64,000 nt of DNA from Eubacterium sp. (GTDB taxonomy: Bacteria > Bacillota > Clostridia > Lachnospirales > Lachnospiraceae), in NCBI GenBank assembly GCA_024698585.1, contig JAILRB010000028.1, positions 36,709 through 100,708 of the forward strand, in the 5' to 3' direction. The notes under the pieces are model-generated. The model worked only from the letters and a program-made list of their open reading frames with translations. It ran no database searches and was not told the origin of the DNA. Shown here in pieces: positions 45,330 to 53,847 of this stretch; position 1 is the first letter of the stretch; the number at the start of each line of letters is the position of its first letter. The position numbers were made by a program, and so were the translations under genes.

Positions 45330-46514
45330 ATGGATAAGAAATCGATTGGCGAATTACGCAGACGAATGAAAAAAGATGCTTGTACCATTACGAAAATGTG
45401 TGGATGCTATGTCAACGATCAGAAAGAAAAAGTCGTAATGATTGATGAATCATTCCTGAATCTACAGGATGAGGAATATTATAAATACATGGAAATTGCG
45501 AAAAAAGTCATGTCCACAAATCTTGGAAACAATCTTTTGGAATTAAACTTCCCATTGGATGAGGAAAGGCCGGGAGGACATCAGCAGTTTCTTATGGGCT
45601 TAAAGAAAAGTGCTTTAAAGGACCAGGGATTATTAGAGCGTTTCTACGATATGATTATTGAAAAGTATGATTCTCTTGGAAACTATCTGATTTTATTATT
45701 CCATGATGTTTATGATATCATGACAAAAACTTCAGATAATAATAAATTAGATGAATCCGAAGAAATTTATGAATATGTAATTTGTGCCATTTGTCCGATG
45801 ATCCTTTCAAAACCGGGACTTGGTTACAATAAATCAGAAGAACGTATTGGTACCCTGAATCGGGAGTGGATGGTTGGTATGCCGGAAACGGGATTTATTT
45901 TCCCGGCATTTAACGAGAGAAGCACGGACATTCATTGTGTTCATATGTATTCTGCAGATTCCCAAAATCCACATAAGGAAATGATTGAAGATATTTTAGG
46001 CTGTCGTGAAAAACTGACCTTCGCACAGAAACAGGATGTCTTAACGGAAATGGTTCAGGATGTGGTAGCAGAAGAGGACTTAAAGGAAGTTATGCAGTCT
46101 GTGAATATCGAATTGGCTCAGATTTCTGATCAGGAACCGGAATTGCAGGTGAGTGACAATCATATTAAGGAAGCATTGTCTTATGCCGGTATTCAGGAAG
46201 AAAAGGCTGAGAAAATCGGAAAGGAGTATATTTCTTCCATTTCCAATCCGACAGAAGAAGATTTACCATTCTTAAGCGATTTAATTCCAAATACTGCAGC
46301 CAAAGCAGTTAAGGACAATAACGAAAAGATTTTATTGAAAGAAGAAATTAAGGAATTAAACCGTAAGATTTCAGAAATCACAGAAACCGGTGGGGATATT
46401 ATCATTAAAGTTAACTCCGATAAGAAGGATAAAATCCGTCGGGAAAACATTAACGGAGAAAACTGTCTGGTCATTCCGGTACGGGACGATGAAAATGTTA
46501 AGATTAATGTTTGA
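45330..46514 (+). CDS. DUF4317 family protein
   Basis: A 394-residue cytoplasmic protein of a family largely restricted to Clostridia, with no known function. Recognisable features are KSIGELRRRMKKDACTITKMCGCYVN at the N-terminus and the central GYNKSEERIGTLNREWMVGMPETGFIFPAFNERSTDI. No membrane segments or catalytic motif can be named. Its stop codon lies inside the -35 box of the rplU promoter. Confidence 0.85.
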   Translation: MDKKSIGELRRRMKKDACTITKMCGCYVNDQKEKVVMIDESFLNLQDEEYYKYMEIAKKVMSTNLGNNLLELNFPLDEERPGGHQQFLMGLKKSALKDQGLLERFYDMIIEKYDSLGNYLILLFHDVYDIMTKTSDNNKLDESEEIYEYVICAICPMILSKPGLGYNKSEERIGTLNREWMVGMPETGFIFPAFNERSTDIHCVHMYSADSQNPHKEMIEDILGCREKLTFAQKQDVLTEMVQDVVAEEDLKEVMQSVNIELAQISDQEPELQVSDNHIKEALSYAGIQEEKAEKIGKEYISSISNPTEEDLPFLSDLIPNTAAKAVKDNNEKILLKEEIKELNRKISEITETGGDIIIKVNSDKKDKIRRENINGENCLVIPVRDDENVKINV

Positions 46515-46539
46515 CAAGTAATACACATCGTGTTATTAT
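46511..46539 (+). promoter_or_regulatory. Predicted promoter of the rplU-prp-rpmA-obgE operon
   Basis: TTGACA (46511-46516), 17 bp, TATTAT (46534-46539). The -35 contains the TGA stop of the DUF4317 gene, so the ribosomal operon starts anew here rather than being read from rng. Confidence 0.8.
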
Positions 46540-46544
46540 ACTAT

Positions 46545-46627
46545 GGTATGCCGCTCAGTGTGGTTATAAGTAATGCATTGCATTCACCGAAACTGGCGAG
46601 TAATGAGTAATAGGAGGTGCCCATATC
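46545..46627 (+). ncRNA. Probable L21 leader (autoregulatory 5' UTR)
   Basis: About 80 nt of untranslated leader with several short complementary pieces (CCGCTC/GTGTGG, CCGAAACTGG) precedes rplU, which has the strong AGGAGG. Firmicutes rplU operons often carry an L21-binding leader. I recognise this by position and general form, not by a consensus match. Confidence 0.5.
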
Positions 46628-46936
46628 ATGTACGCAATTATCGCAACAGGTGGTAAGCAGTATAAAGTTTCTGAAGGAGACGTAATCAGAGTTGAAAAGC
46701 TCGGAGCAGAAGCTGATACTAAGTTTACTTTTGACCAGGTTCTTTTCGTAGGCGGTGATAATGCTAAGGTTGGAAACCCAACAGTTGCAGGTGCTTCAGT
46801 AGAAGCTACTGTTGTTGGTGATGGAAAAGCTAAGAAGATCACTGTTTATAAGTATAAGAGAAAAACAGGTTATCATAAAAAGAATGGTCATAGACAGCAG
46901 TATACAGAAGTTAAGATTGATAAGATCAATGCTTAA
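46628..46936 (+). CDS. rplU: 50S ribosomal protein L21
   Basis: A 102-residue ribosomal protein binding 23S rRNA. It starts [24 protein letters not shown], has [16 protein letters not shown] and ends with [25 protein letters not shown], all typical. Codon use is of the highly expressed type. First gene of the operon. Confidence 0.98.
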   Translation: MYAIIATGGKQYKVSEGDVIRVEKLGAEADTKFTFDQVLFVGGDNAKVGNPTVAGASVEATVVGDGKAKKITVYKYKRKTGYHKKNGHRQQYTEVKIDKINA

Positions 46937-46950
46937 TCAGGTGGTGTTTT

Positions 46951-47286
46951 ATGACGAACATAACGATTTATCGCACAGAAGATACTTATCTTGGTGTTGA
47001 GGTTTCCGGTCATGCCGGATATGCCGAAGAAGGAGAAGATATTGTTTGTGCAGGGATTTCATTTTTTACCATTAATCTGATTAATTCATTAGAGCAAATT
47101 GCGGAAGATTCATTTTCTGTAAATATTGATGACAATACAGGTTATATGAAAGTTACAATGTCCTATGAGGATGATGAGGAACAATCTTATGAATCCCAGA
47201 TTTTGTTTGACTCCTTTCTTTTAGGAGTTGAAATGCTAGAACGAGAATATAATGAATTTGTGAAATTAGAAATTAAGGAGGTATAG
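46951..47286 (+). CDS. prp: Ribosomal-processing cysteine protease Prp
   Basis: A 111-residue protease (formerly YsxB, DUF464) that removes the N-terminal extension of L27 in Firmicutes. The catalytic dyad is H21 ([15 protein letters not shown]) and C33. It sits in the canonical place between rplU and rpmA, and the L27 encoded next has the extension it cleaves. Confidence 0.95.
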   Translation: MTNITIYRTEDTYLGVEVSGHAGYAEEGEDIVCAGISFFTINLINSLEQIAEDSFSVNIDDNTGYMKVTMSYEDDEEQSYESQILFDSFLLGVEMLEREYNEFVKLEIKEV

Positions 47287-47288
47287 CT

Positions 47289-47573
47289 ATGATGAAGATG
47301 AACCTTCAGTTCTTCGCCCACAAAAAGGGAATGGGTTCTACAAAGAACGGTAGAGATTCAGAATCTAAGAGACTTGGTGCTAAGAGAGCAGACGGACAGT
47401 TTGTTAAGGCTGGAAACATTCTTTACAGACAGCGTGGAACAAAGATTCACCCAGGCGTAAACGTTGGACGTGGTGGAGATGATACATTATTTGCTACTTC
47501 AGACGGAATCGTAAGATTCGAAAGAAAGGGTAGAGACAGAAAGCAGGTTTCTGTATATCCAGTAGCTGAATAA
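47289..47573 (+). CDS. rpmA: 50S ribosomal protein L27 with cleavable N-terminal extension
   Basis: A 94-residue precursor. The N-terminal [11 protein letters not shown] is the Prp cleavage site, cut after FF to expose AHKKG at the peptidyl transferase centre. The rest ([41 protein letters not shown]) is standard L27. An adjacent ATG-ATG pair opens the frame; AAGGAGG precedes it. Confidence 0.98.
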   Translation: MMKMNLQFFAHKKGMGSTKNGRDSESKRLGAKRADGQFVKAGNILYRQRGTKIHPGVNVGRGGDDTLFATSDGIVRFERKGRDRKQVSVYPVAE

Positions 47574-47591
47574 TTATTATGCAGATAATTA

Positions 47592-47630
47592 AGGCTTCAA
47601 GTCATTTTATGATTTGGAGCCTATTCTTTT
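47592..47630 (+). terminator. Hairpin between rpmA and obgE (terminator or attenuator)
   Basis: A 14-bp stem (47592-47605 with 47609-47622, two wobble pairs) and a TTT loop, followed by ATTCTTTT. It probably gives partial termination, lowering obgE expression relative to the ribosomal genes. Confidence 0.7.
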
Positions 47631-47654
47631 ATGCAGTAGATGCAGGAGGTATTT

Positions 47655-48938
47655 ATGTTTGCAGATTATGCAAAGATTTTTATAAAATCAGGAGCCGGCG
47701 GGGATGGACATGTATCTTTCCGTCGAGAATTATATGTTGCCAATGGAGGCCCGAACGGTGGTGACGGTGGAAAAGGTGGCGACGTAATCTTTGAAGTGGA
47801 TAAGGGACTTAATACATTATATGAATTCAGACATAAGCATAACTTCAAGGCAGAACCGGGACAAGAGGGTGGAAAACAGAATAAAACAGGAAAAAATGGT
47901 GCAGACCTTATTATAAAGGTACCGGAAGGTACCATCATTCGTGAGGCCGAAACAGGAAAGATTGTTGCTGATATGAGTGGTGATAATCAGCGTATGACAG
48001 TTCTGAAAGGTGGAAAAGGTGGAAAGGGCAATCAGCACTTTGCCACAGCCACCATGCAGGTGCCTCAGTATGCGCAGCCAGGACAGAAAGCTATGGAATT
48101 AAATGTCACTTTGGAATTAAAGAGTATTGCAGATGTTGGATTGGTTGGATTCCCAAATGTTGGAAAGTCCACGTTATTATCCCGCGTAACCAATGCAGAC
48201 CCAAAGATTGCAAATTATCATTTTACCACGTTAAATCCGAACCTCGGGGTCGTGGATTTAGACGGTGGAAAAGGATTTGTTATTGCTGATATTCCGGGAT
48301 TAATCGAAGGGGCATCGGAAGGTGTAGGTTTAGGACATAAATTCTTAAAGCACATTGAACGAACCAAGGTTATCATTCATATGATTGATGCAGCTTCTGT
48401 GGAAGGAAGAAATCCGATTGAAGACATTAAATTAATCAATAAAGAATTAGAAGCATATAATCCGGAATTATTGACGCGTCCTCAGGTGATTGCGGCCAAT
48501 AAGATTGACGCAATTTATGAAGGAAACAATGAAATCATCGAAAAGATTAAGGCAGAATTCGAACCGGAAATTAAAGTATTCCCTATTTCCGCTGTTAGTG
48601 GTAAGGGTCTAAAGGAATTGCTTTATTACGTAAAGGAATTATTAGACCAGTTCGATGATGCACCGGTTGTATTCGAGCAGGAATATAATCCGGAAGACTT
48701 CCTGGATCGTGCAGAACTTCCATATACTGTTGAAAAATTGGAAGATGGCTTATACAGTGTGGAAGGTCCAAGAATCGAAAGAATGCTTGGATATACGAAT
48801 CTGGATTCAGAAAAAGGCTTTATGTTCTTCCAGAATTTCATGAAAGACAACGGTATTTTACAGGAATTAGAAGACTTAGGAATTGAAGACGGTGATACCG
48901 TAAAAATATACGGCCATCAATTTGATTACTATAAGTAG
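47655..48938 (+). CDS. obgE: GTPase ObgE (CgtA)
   Basis: A 427-residue essential GTPase in 50S assembly and stress control. The glycine-rich Obg fold (about 1-158: FIKSGAGGDGHVSFRRE, GPNGGDGGKGGDVI) is followed by the G domain with GFPNVGKST, DIPGLIEGA and NKID, and a C-terminal OCT domain (about 350-427). ATG 47655 is chosen with AGGAGG 6 nt upstream; the ATG at 47640 lies before that site. The last codons form part of an inverted match to the downstream repeats. Confidence 0.97.
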   Translation: MFADYAKIFIKSGAGGDGHVSFRRELYVANGGPNGGDGGKGGDVIFEVDKGLNTLYEFRHKHNFKAEPGQEGGKQNKTGKNGADLIIKVPEGTIIREAETGKIVADMSGDNQRMTVLKGGKGGKGNQHFATATMQVPQYAQPGQKAMELNVTLELKSIADVGLVGFPNVGKSTLLSRVTNADPKIANYHFTTLNPNLGVVDLDGGKGFVIADIPGLIEGASEGVGLGHKFLKHIERTKVIIHMIDAASVEGRNPIEDIKLINKELEAYNPELLTRPQVIAANKIDAIYEGNNEIIEKIKAEFEPEIKVFPISAVSGKGLKELLYYVKELLDQFDDAPVVFEQEYNPEDFLDRAELPYTVEKLEDGLYSVEGPRIERMLGYTNLDSEKGFMFFQNFMKDNGILQELEDLGIEDGDTVKIYGHQFDYYK

Positions 48939-48940
48939 TC

Positions 48941-49055
48941 AGAGAACCATTTTTGTTCTAATGTGGCTAAAACACTTGTGTTTGAGCCACTTAGAACGAA
49001 AATGGTTTCTCTGTGGTGCTTGCACCACAGCATGAAAATCTTTGATTTTCATGCT
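48941..49055. repeat. Hairpin cluster after obgE
   Basis: A 35-nt arm (48941-48975) pairs with 48978-49012 with few mismatches, forming a long hairpin directly after the obgE stop. It is followed by a perfect 9-bp hairpin (49011-49019/49022-49030) and a perfect 12-bp hairpin (49029-49040/49044-49055). No T tract follows the first hairpin, so it is not a standard terminator. It may stabilise the obgE mRNA end or be a small repeat element. Confidence 0.85.
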
Positions 49056-49150
49056 GACTACTTATAGTAGTTAGCATGGGAAGTGAAAGTTTTCATGCTG
49101 ACTACTTGCAGTAGTTAGCATGGGAAGTGAAATATTTCATGCTGACTACT
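49050..49150. repeat. 44-bp tandem repeat, 2.3 copies, each a hairpin
   Basis: Units start at 49050, 49094 and 49138 (CATGCTGACTACT each time); the third is cut off after about 13 bp. Each full unit contains a 13-bp stem (CATGCTGACTACT/AGTAGTTAGCATG) and the spacer GGAAGTGAAA. The sequence TGACTACTTATAGTA (49055-49069) is the exact reverse complement of 48927-48941, spanning the end of obgE. Confidence 0.9.
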
Positions 49151-49186
49151 TGTAGTTGAAATGTAACCCTTGAAAGGAGCAATAGA

Positions 49187-49480
49187 ATGAACAGTAAACA
49201 GAGAGCTTATTTAAGAAAGATTACTGCCATGGAACAGCCGATTTTCCAGATTGGAAAATCTTCCGTCACACCGGAATTGACAGCAGCAATTGATGAGGCA
49301 TTGGAAGCAAGAGAAATCTTAAAGATTCATGTGCTGAAGAATTGTATGGATGATGTAAAAAGCATCGCTTATGTTTTGGCAGAACGTACCCATTCTGAAG
49401 TGGTTCATGTGATTGGTAGAAAAATTGTATTATACCGTCCTGCCAAAGAGGAAAAGGATCGTAAAATTATTTTGCCATAG
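49187..49480 (+). CDS. yhbY: YhbY family RNA-binding protein
   Basis: A 97-residue CRS1-YhbY (CRM) domain protein associated with pre-50S particles. It has MNSKQRAYLRKITAMEQPIFQIGKSSVTPEL and LKIHVLKNC, typical of the family, and ends in a basic tail. GAAAGGAG precedes the start. It follows obgE in many Clostridia. Confidence 0.93.
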   Translation: MNSKQRAYLRKITAMEQPIFQIGKSSVTPELTAAIDEALEAREILKIHVLKNCMDDVKSIAYVLAERTHSEVVHVIGRKIVLYRPAKEEKDRKIILP

Positions 49481-49491
49481 AAGGAGGCAAT

Positions 49492-50682
49492 ATGAAGATT
49501 GGAATTTTGGGTGGAACTTTTGACCCGATTCATAATACTCATATAACAATTGCAGTAGAAGCAAAAAAACAGTTTGATTTGGACAAGGTTTGGATTATGC
49601 CCACACCTTACCCACCGCATAAGGATAAAAACGCCATAACAGGAAATTTCCACAGAGTGAATATGATTAAGGCTGCCATTAAGGATTTCGAAGGTCTGGA
49701 GTATTCTGATGTGGAAATTACACGAAATGAGGCAACTTATACGGCGGATACCATGTTTTTGCTGAAGGAACTCTATCCGGAGGACGAATTCTACTTCATT
49801 ATGGGCAGCGACTCCATTGCCTATTTCATGAATTGGTATCGGCCGGATGTTATCGTAAAGTACGCGAACCTTTTGGTTGTTCGAAGAAAAGATGAAAGTT
49901 CCGATAAAATGGAAGAGAAGATTCGGGAAATTGAGGATGCTTTTGGCGTACATGTGGGTGTAATTGCCACGGAATCTTCTGAAATATCTTCCAGTTCCAT
50001 TCGAACAGAAAATTACGAAACTATTAAAAATATGGTTCCGGAAAGCGTTTATGAATATATTGTCCGGAATCAATTGTACAATAATTGTAACGTAAATAAG
50101 GCGTGGTCCGTGAATAAAATCATGGATGATTTAAAAGAAATTTTGAAAGAATCCCGTTTTGAACATACCCTCGGTGTGGCAAAAACCGCCAAGGAAATGG
50201 CTGAATTGTTCGGAGTGAACCCGAACCAGGCATATATGGCAGGGATTTTACATGATTGTGCAAAGCATTTATCTGACGAGGAACTGATTGCTCTCTGTCA
50301 GGAACATAACATTGAAATCACGGAAACAGAGAAAAATGCGCCATATTTATTGCACGCCAAAGTAGGAGCGCTTTTTGCAGCAAAAAAATATTTCATTACG
50401 GATCAGGAAATCTTATCGGCAATTACCTGGCATACTACAGGAAAAGCAGGAATGACTCCATTGGAACAGATTATTTTCTGTGCGGATTATATTGAGCCCA
50501 ACAGAGATAAACAGCCCCATTTGGAAGAACTGCGAGAATTGGCAAAACACGATTTAGATTTACTGACATTTCGAATCCTTGAGGATACGTTAAATTATTT
50601 AAAAGAAAAGAATGCATCCACCATTGATTTTTATACCAGGGATGCATATGAATACTATAAAAAAATCATTGATGAGAGGTAG
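49492..50682 (+). CDS. nadD: NadD-YqeK fusion: nicotinate-nucleotide adenylyltransferase plus HD hydrolase
   Basis: A 396-residue bifunctional protein. Residues about 1-195 are NadD (GGTFDPIHNTH with the nucleotidyltransferase HxxH-like site, TPYPPHKD, SSSSIR), making NaAD in NAD synthesis. Residues about 205-396 are a YqeK-type HD domain (HTLGVAK, GILHDCAKH with H254-D255, HAKVGA, HTTGKAGMT, CADYIEPNR), whose family hydrolyses Ap4A symmetrically. In Bacillus the two are separate adjacent genes. rsfS follows 3 bp later. Confidence 0.95.
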   Translation: MKIGILGGTFDPIHNTHITIAVEAKKQFDLDKVWIMPTPYPPHKDKNAITGNFHRVNMIKAAIKDFEGLEYSDVEITRNEATYTADTMFLLKELYPEDEFYFIMGSDSIAYFMNWYRPDVIVKYANLLVVRRKDESSDKMEEKIREIEDAFGVHVGVIATESSEISSSSIRTENYETIKNMVPESVYEYIVRNQLYNNCNVNKAWSVNKIMDDLKEILKESRFEHTLGVAKTAKEMAELFGVNPNQAYMAGILHDCAKHLSDEELIALCQEHNIEITETEKNAPYLLHAKVGALFAAKKYFITDQEILSAITWHTTGKAGMTPLEQIIFCADYIEPNRDKQPHLEELRELAKHDLDLLTFRILEDTLNYLKEKNASTIDFYTRDAYEYYKKIIDER

Positions 50683-50685
50683 AAT

Positions 50686-51033
50686 ATGACTTCAAAGGAA
50701 TTAACAAAAATCGCATATGAAGCATTAGATGACAAGAAGGGTAATAACATCACAGTCATTGATATTTCCGGAATTTCCATTTTAGCAGATTATTTTATTA
50801 TCTGTGGCGGGAATAACGAAAATCAGCTTCATGCATTGGCAAATAATGTGGAAGAGGAAATGCATAAGGCAGGCGCTTCCTTAAAGCACACAGAAGGATA
50901 TCAGAACGCTAACTGGATTTTAATGGATTTCCAGGACGTAATTGTTCATATCTTAAACGAAGAAGATCGTGCATTTTATGCATTGGAAAAAATCTGGAGT
51001 GATGGAAAAGTTATTTCACCGGAGGACTTATAA
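50686..51033 (+). CDS. rsfS: Ribosome silencing factor RsfS
   Basis: A 115-residue protein that binds L14 and blocks subunit joining in nutrient limitation. It has the core ALDDKKGNNITVIDISGISILADYFIICGGNNENQLHALANNVEEEM and HTEGYQNANWILMDFQDVIVHIL. Length is normal. Its stop overlaps the start of the GH13 gene (TAATG). Confidence 0.96.
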   Translation: MTSKELTKIAYEALDDKKGNNITVIDISGISILADYFIICGGNNENQLHALANNVEEEMHKAGASLKHTEGYQNANWILMDFQDVIVHILNEEDRAFYALEKIWSDGKVISPEDL

Positions 51034-52334
51034 TGTGGGCTTATGAAAGTGTCTTTTATCAGATTTATCCATTGGGATTGTGTGGGGCACCTTTCGAAAA
51101 TGATGGAATAACAGAGCATCGCATCAGGCGACTTCATTCCTGGATTCCGCATATCAAGAAACTGGGTGCCAATGCAATTTATTTTTCACCATTGTTTGAA
51201 TCGGATACCCATGGATACAATACGAGGGACTATCAAAAGATTGATTGCCGTTTAGGCGATAATGCGGATTTTGTTAAATTATGTAAGGATTTACACAAAA
51301 ATGGAATCAAAGTGGTTTTAGACGGCGTTTTTAATCATGTGGGACGTGGTTTTCCACAGTTTCAGGATGTCATAAAGAACCGAGAACATTCTCCGTACCT
51401 TCATTGGTTCCATATTAGTCTGGAGGGAAATTCCAACTACAATGACGGACTTTGGTACGAAGGCTGGGAAGGCAATTACGATTTGGTAAAACTGAATCTT
51501 CAGAACGAAGAAGTTGTTCAGTATTTATTGGACGCTGTTCGCTTCTGGATTGAAACCTTTGATATTGATGGAATTCGCCTGGATGTGGCCTATTGTCTGG
51601 ATTATGAATTTTTAAAGAGACTTCGCAGGCATTGTGATTCTTTAAAAGAAGACTTTTTCCTTGTTGGCGAAATGCTTCACGGGGATTATAACCAGCGTAT
51701 GAATGATGAAATGCTTCACTCCAGCACCAATTATGAGTGTTATAAAGGACTTCATTCCAGCTTTAATTCCATGAACATGTTTGAAATCAATCATTCCTTA
51801 TTGAGACAATTCGGTCCGGAAAACTGGACCCTTTATCGAGGAAAGCATTTATTGAACTTCGTGGATAATCATGATGTGACCAGAGTTGCCACCATTTTAC
51901 AGAACAAGAATCATTTAAAGCCGATTTACGGATTACTGTTCGGAATGCCTGGAATTCCATGTGTTTATTACGGCAGTGAATGGGGTGTGGAAGCAGATAA
52001 ATGCCAGGGAGATCCGGCACTGAGACCGGAAATCGAGGAACCGGAGTGGAATGACCTGACAGATTTTATTTCCAAGCTTTCACAAATAAAGAAAACAGAA
52101 GCAGCACTCAATTATGGGGATTTCAGTTCCGTGGTTCTCACCAATCATCAGTGCGTGTTCCGTAGAAGTTATAACGGAGAAAATCTTTATGTGGCAATCA
52201 ATGCATCGGGAGAACCATACACGGCTCATTTTGGATGTGATAAAAATATGGTTACAGATTTCATTTCCGGTGCTATAATAGATATCGGCGCTGGCTTAAC
52301 AATGGAGCCGTATTCCGTATATTATTTGAAATAA
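51033..52334 (+). CDS. Intracellular GH13 enzyme (cyclomaltodextrinase/neopullulanase-like)
   Basis: A 433-residue GH13 glucanohydrolase with no signal peptide, so cytoplasmic. Active-site motifs are DGVFNH, nucleophile D184 (GIRLDVAY), acid/base E213 (LVGEML) and D281 (FVDNHD). It lacks the N-terminal domain of classical cyclomaltodextrinases and is short. It probably trims imported maltooligosaccharides or cyclodextrins and could complement the secreted amylase at 1.6-4.2 kb. The reading frame is coupled to rsfS by TAATG, an unexpected link to a ribosome factor. Confidence 0.9.
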   Translation: MWAYESVFYQIYPLGLCGAPFENDGITEHRIRRLHSWIPHIKKLGANAIYFSPLFESDTHGYNTRDYQKIDCRLGDNADFVKLCKDLHKNGIKVVLDGVFNHVGRGFPQFQDVIKNREHSPYLHWFHISLEGNSNYNDGLWYEGWEGNYDLVKLNLQNEEVVQYLLDAVRFWIETFDIDGIRLDVAYCLDYEFLKRLRRHCDSLKEDFFLVGEMLHGDYNQRMNDEMLHSSTNYECYKGLHSSFNSMNMFEINHSLLRQFGPENWTLYRGKHLLNFVDNHDVTRVATILQNKNHLKPIYGLLFGMPGIPCVYYGSEWGVEADKCQGDPALRPEIEEPEWNDLTDFISKLSQIKKTEAALNYGDFSSVVLTNHQCVFRRSYNGENLYVAINASGEPYTAHFGCDKNMVTDFISGAIIDIGAGLTMEPYSVYYLK

Positions 52335-52373
52335 GGCGCTGTTTAGAGATTTTTAAAGAAAGGAATCAATACA

Positions 52374-53672
52374 ATGAGTAATAATAAACCATTAGTTCCT
52401 GTAACCTTACTGACCGGTTACTTAGGAGCTGGAAAAACAACATTATTAAATCAGGTTCTTACGAATCAGAAAGGGTATAAAGTTGCCGTTATCGTAAATG
52501 ATATCGGAGAAGTAAACATTGATGCATCTTTAATTGCGAAAGGTGGACAGGTTACTCAGCAGGATGAAAATCTTGTTCCTTTACAGAACGGATGTATCTG
52601 CTGTACTCTGAAGGTGGATTTAATTAACCAGATTATTGATTTGATTCGTACCGGAAGATTTGACTATATCCTGATTGAAGCAAGTGGTATCTGTGAACCA
52701 ATTCCAATTGCTCAGTCTGTAACCATGTTAGATGGTTCTTATGATAAACGTGCTAAGATTGCCCGCCTTGACAATATTGTTTCTGTCGTGGACGTTGCAA
52801 GAATGGCTGATGAATTTGGCTGCGGAGAACATCTTGTAAAAGATGACATTGATGAAGAAGATATCGAAAATCTGATTATTCAGCAGATTGAATTCTGTAA
52901 TACAATTATCCTGAACAAGGTAGATACCGTTTCCGAAGAAGAACTCGGAAAGGTAAAAGCAATTATTAAGAAGCTTCAGCCGAATGCTGTTATGATTGAA
53001 ACAACTTATGGACAGGTTGATGTAGATGAAATCTTAAATACCAATCGTTTCGATTTTGAAAAATCAAGCATGTCTGCTGGATGGATTCAGGAATTAGAAG
53101 CAACTGAAGAAGAAACAGAAGTTCCGGAAGAACATGACCATGAACATCACGACCATGACCACGAGCATGATCACGAACATTGTGAACATTGCGACCACGA
53201 GCATGATCATGACCATGAGCATGATCACGAACATGAAGAAGGACACGGTCATCACCATGGACACCACCATCATCACCATCACCATCATGGAGAAGGAGAA
53301 GTGGAAGAATATGGGATCGGTTCTTTCGTATATTACCGTAGAAGACCTTTTGCAAAAGCAAAATTTGAAGATTGGTTAGACGAAATGCCTAAAACAATCA
53401 TTCGTGCAAAGGGAATTATCTGGGCAAATGAAAACAACAATGATGCTTACATGTTTGAACAGGCTGGTAAGCAGATTAACATAACCAATGCCGGACAGTG
53501 GGTTGCAACAGCACCTCGTCGTGTTCGTCAGAAAATGATGAAAGAAGATCCAACTCTGGTAAGAGATTGGGATGAACAGATCGGTGATCGAATGATTAAG
53601 GTCGTATTTATCGGTCATGATATGGATAAGGAAGCAATTATTAAATCATTGGATGATTGTTTAGCATACTAA
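52374..53672 (+). CDS. COG0523 G3E GTPase (CobW/ZNG1-like) with a His-rich loop
   Basis: A 432-residue metal-chaperone GTPase. The N-terminal G3E domain has Walker A GYLGAGKTT, the metal motif CxCC (C74, C76, C77 in NGCICC), the E/DIGEVNID switch and NKVD. A linker at about 245-305 is dominated by His, Asp and Glu (repeats of HDHEH and a run of nine His). The C-terminal CobW domain follows (about 315-432, KGIIWANENNNDAYMFEQAGKQINI). Metal (Zn, Co or Ni) delivery to a client enzyme is inferred. It is followed by a strong terminator. Confidence 0.92.
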   Translation: MSNNKPLVPVTLLTGYLGAGKTTLLNQVLTNQKGYKVAVIVNDIGEVNIDASLIAKGGQVTQQDENLVPLQNGCICCTLKVDLINQIIDLIRTGRFDYILIEASGICEPIPIAQSVTMLDGSYDKRAKIARLDNIVSVVDVARMADEFGCGEHLVKDDIDEEDIENLIIQQIEFCNTIILNKVDTVSEEELGKVKAIIKKLQPNAVMIETTYGQVDVDEILNTNRFDFEKSSMSAGWIQELEATEEETEVPEEHDHEHHDHDHEHDHEHCEHCDHEHDHDHEHDHEHEEGHGHHHGHHHHHHHHHGEGEVEEYGIGSFVYYRRRPFAKAKFEDWLDEMPKTIIRAKGIIWANENNNDAYMFEQAGKQINITNAGQWVATAPRRVRQKMMKEDPTLVRDWDEQIGDRMIKVVFIGHDMDKEAIIKSLDDCLAY

Positions 53673-53677
53673 GAAGT

Positions 53678-53710
53678 AAAGGTCTTTGGATTATTCCAAA
53701 GACCTTTTTT
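53678..53710 (+). terminator. Intrinsic terminator after the COG0523 gene
   Basis: A 13-bp perfect stem (53678-53690 with 53695-53707), TTAT loop, then TTTTTT. Confidence 0.92.
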
Positions 53711-53781
53711 ACGGAAATAATAAACGCATATATGTTTTAATATACATTTTCATAAACTTTGTATAAAAATAATACAAATAG

Positions 53782-53810
53782 TTGAATAACAAACAATTAA
53801 ATGATAAAAT
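53782..53810 (+). promoter_or_regulatory. Predicted promoter of the CBM/TSP3/lipase gene
   Basis: TTGAAT (53782-53787), 17 bp, TAAAAT (53805-53810), in an AT-rich region 80 bp before the start codon. Confidence 0.65.
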
Positions 53811-53818
53811 CTGAAGAT

Positions 53819-53847
53819 GGGTGTGTAAAAATTTTTTTACACACCTT
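53819..53847 (+). promoter_or_regulatory. Leader hairpin at the predicted transcription start
   Basis: A near-perfect hairpin GGTGTGTAAAAA/TTTTTACACACC followed by TTTTT starts about 10 bp after the -10. It has intrinsic-terminator form, so it could be an attenuator or a 5' stabilising stem. Confidence 0.6.

Noticed and set aside
49050..49150. CRISPR-like repeats after obgE
   Set aside because: The 44-bp units are directly adjoining with no unique spacers, number fewer than three and have no cas genes nearby.
53094..53379. Met/Val- or Thr/Ile-rich frames over the His-rich loop
   Set aside because: They are frame artefacts of the low-complexity CAC/GAC/CAT repeats of the COG0523 gene.
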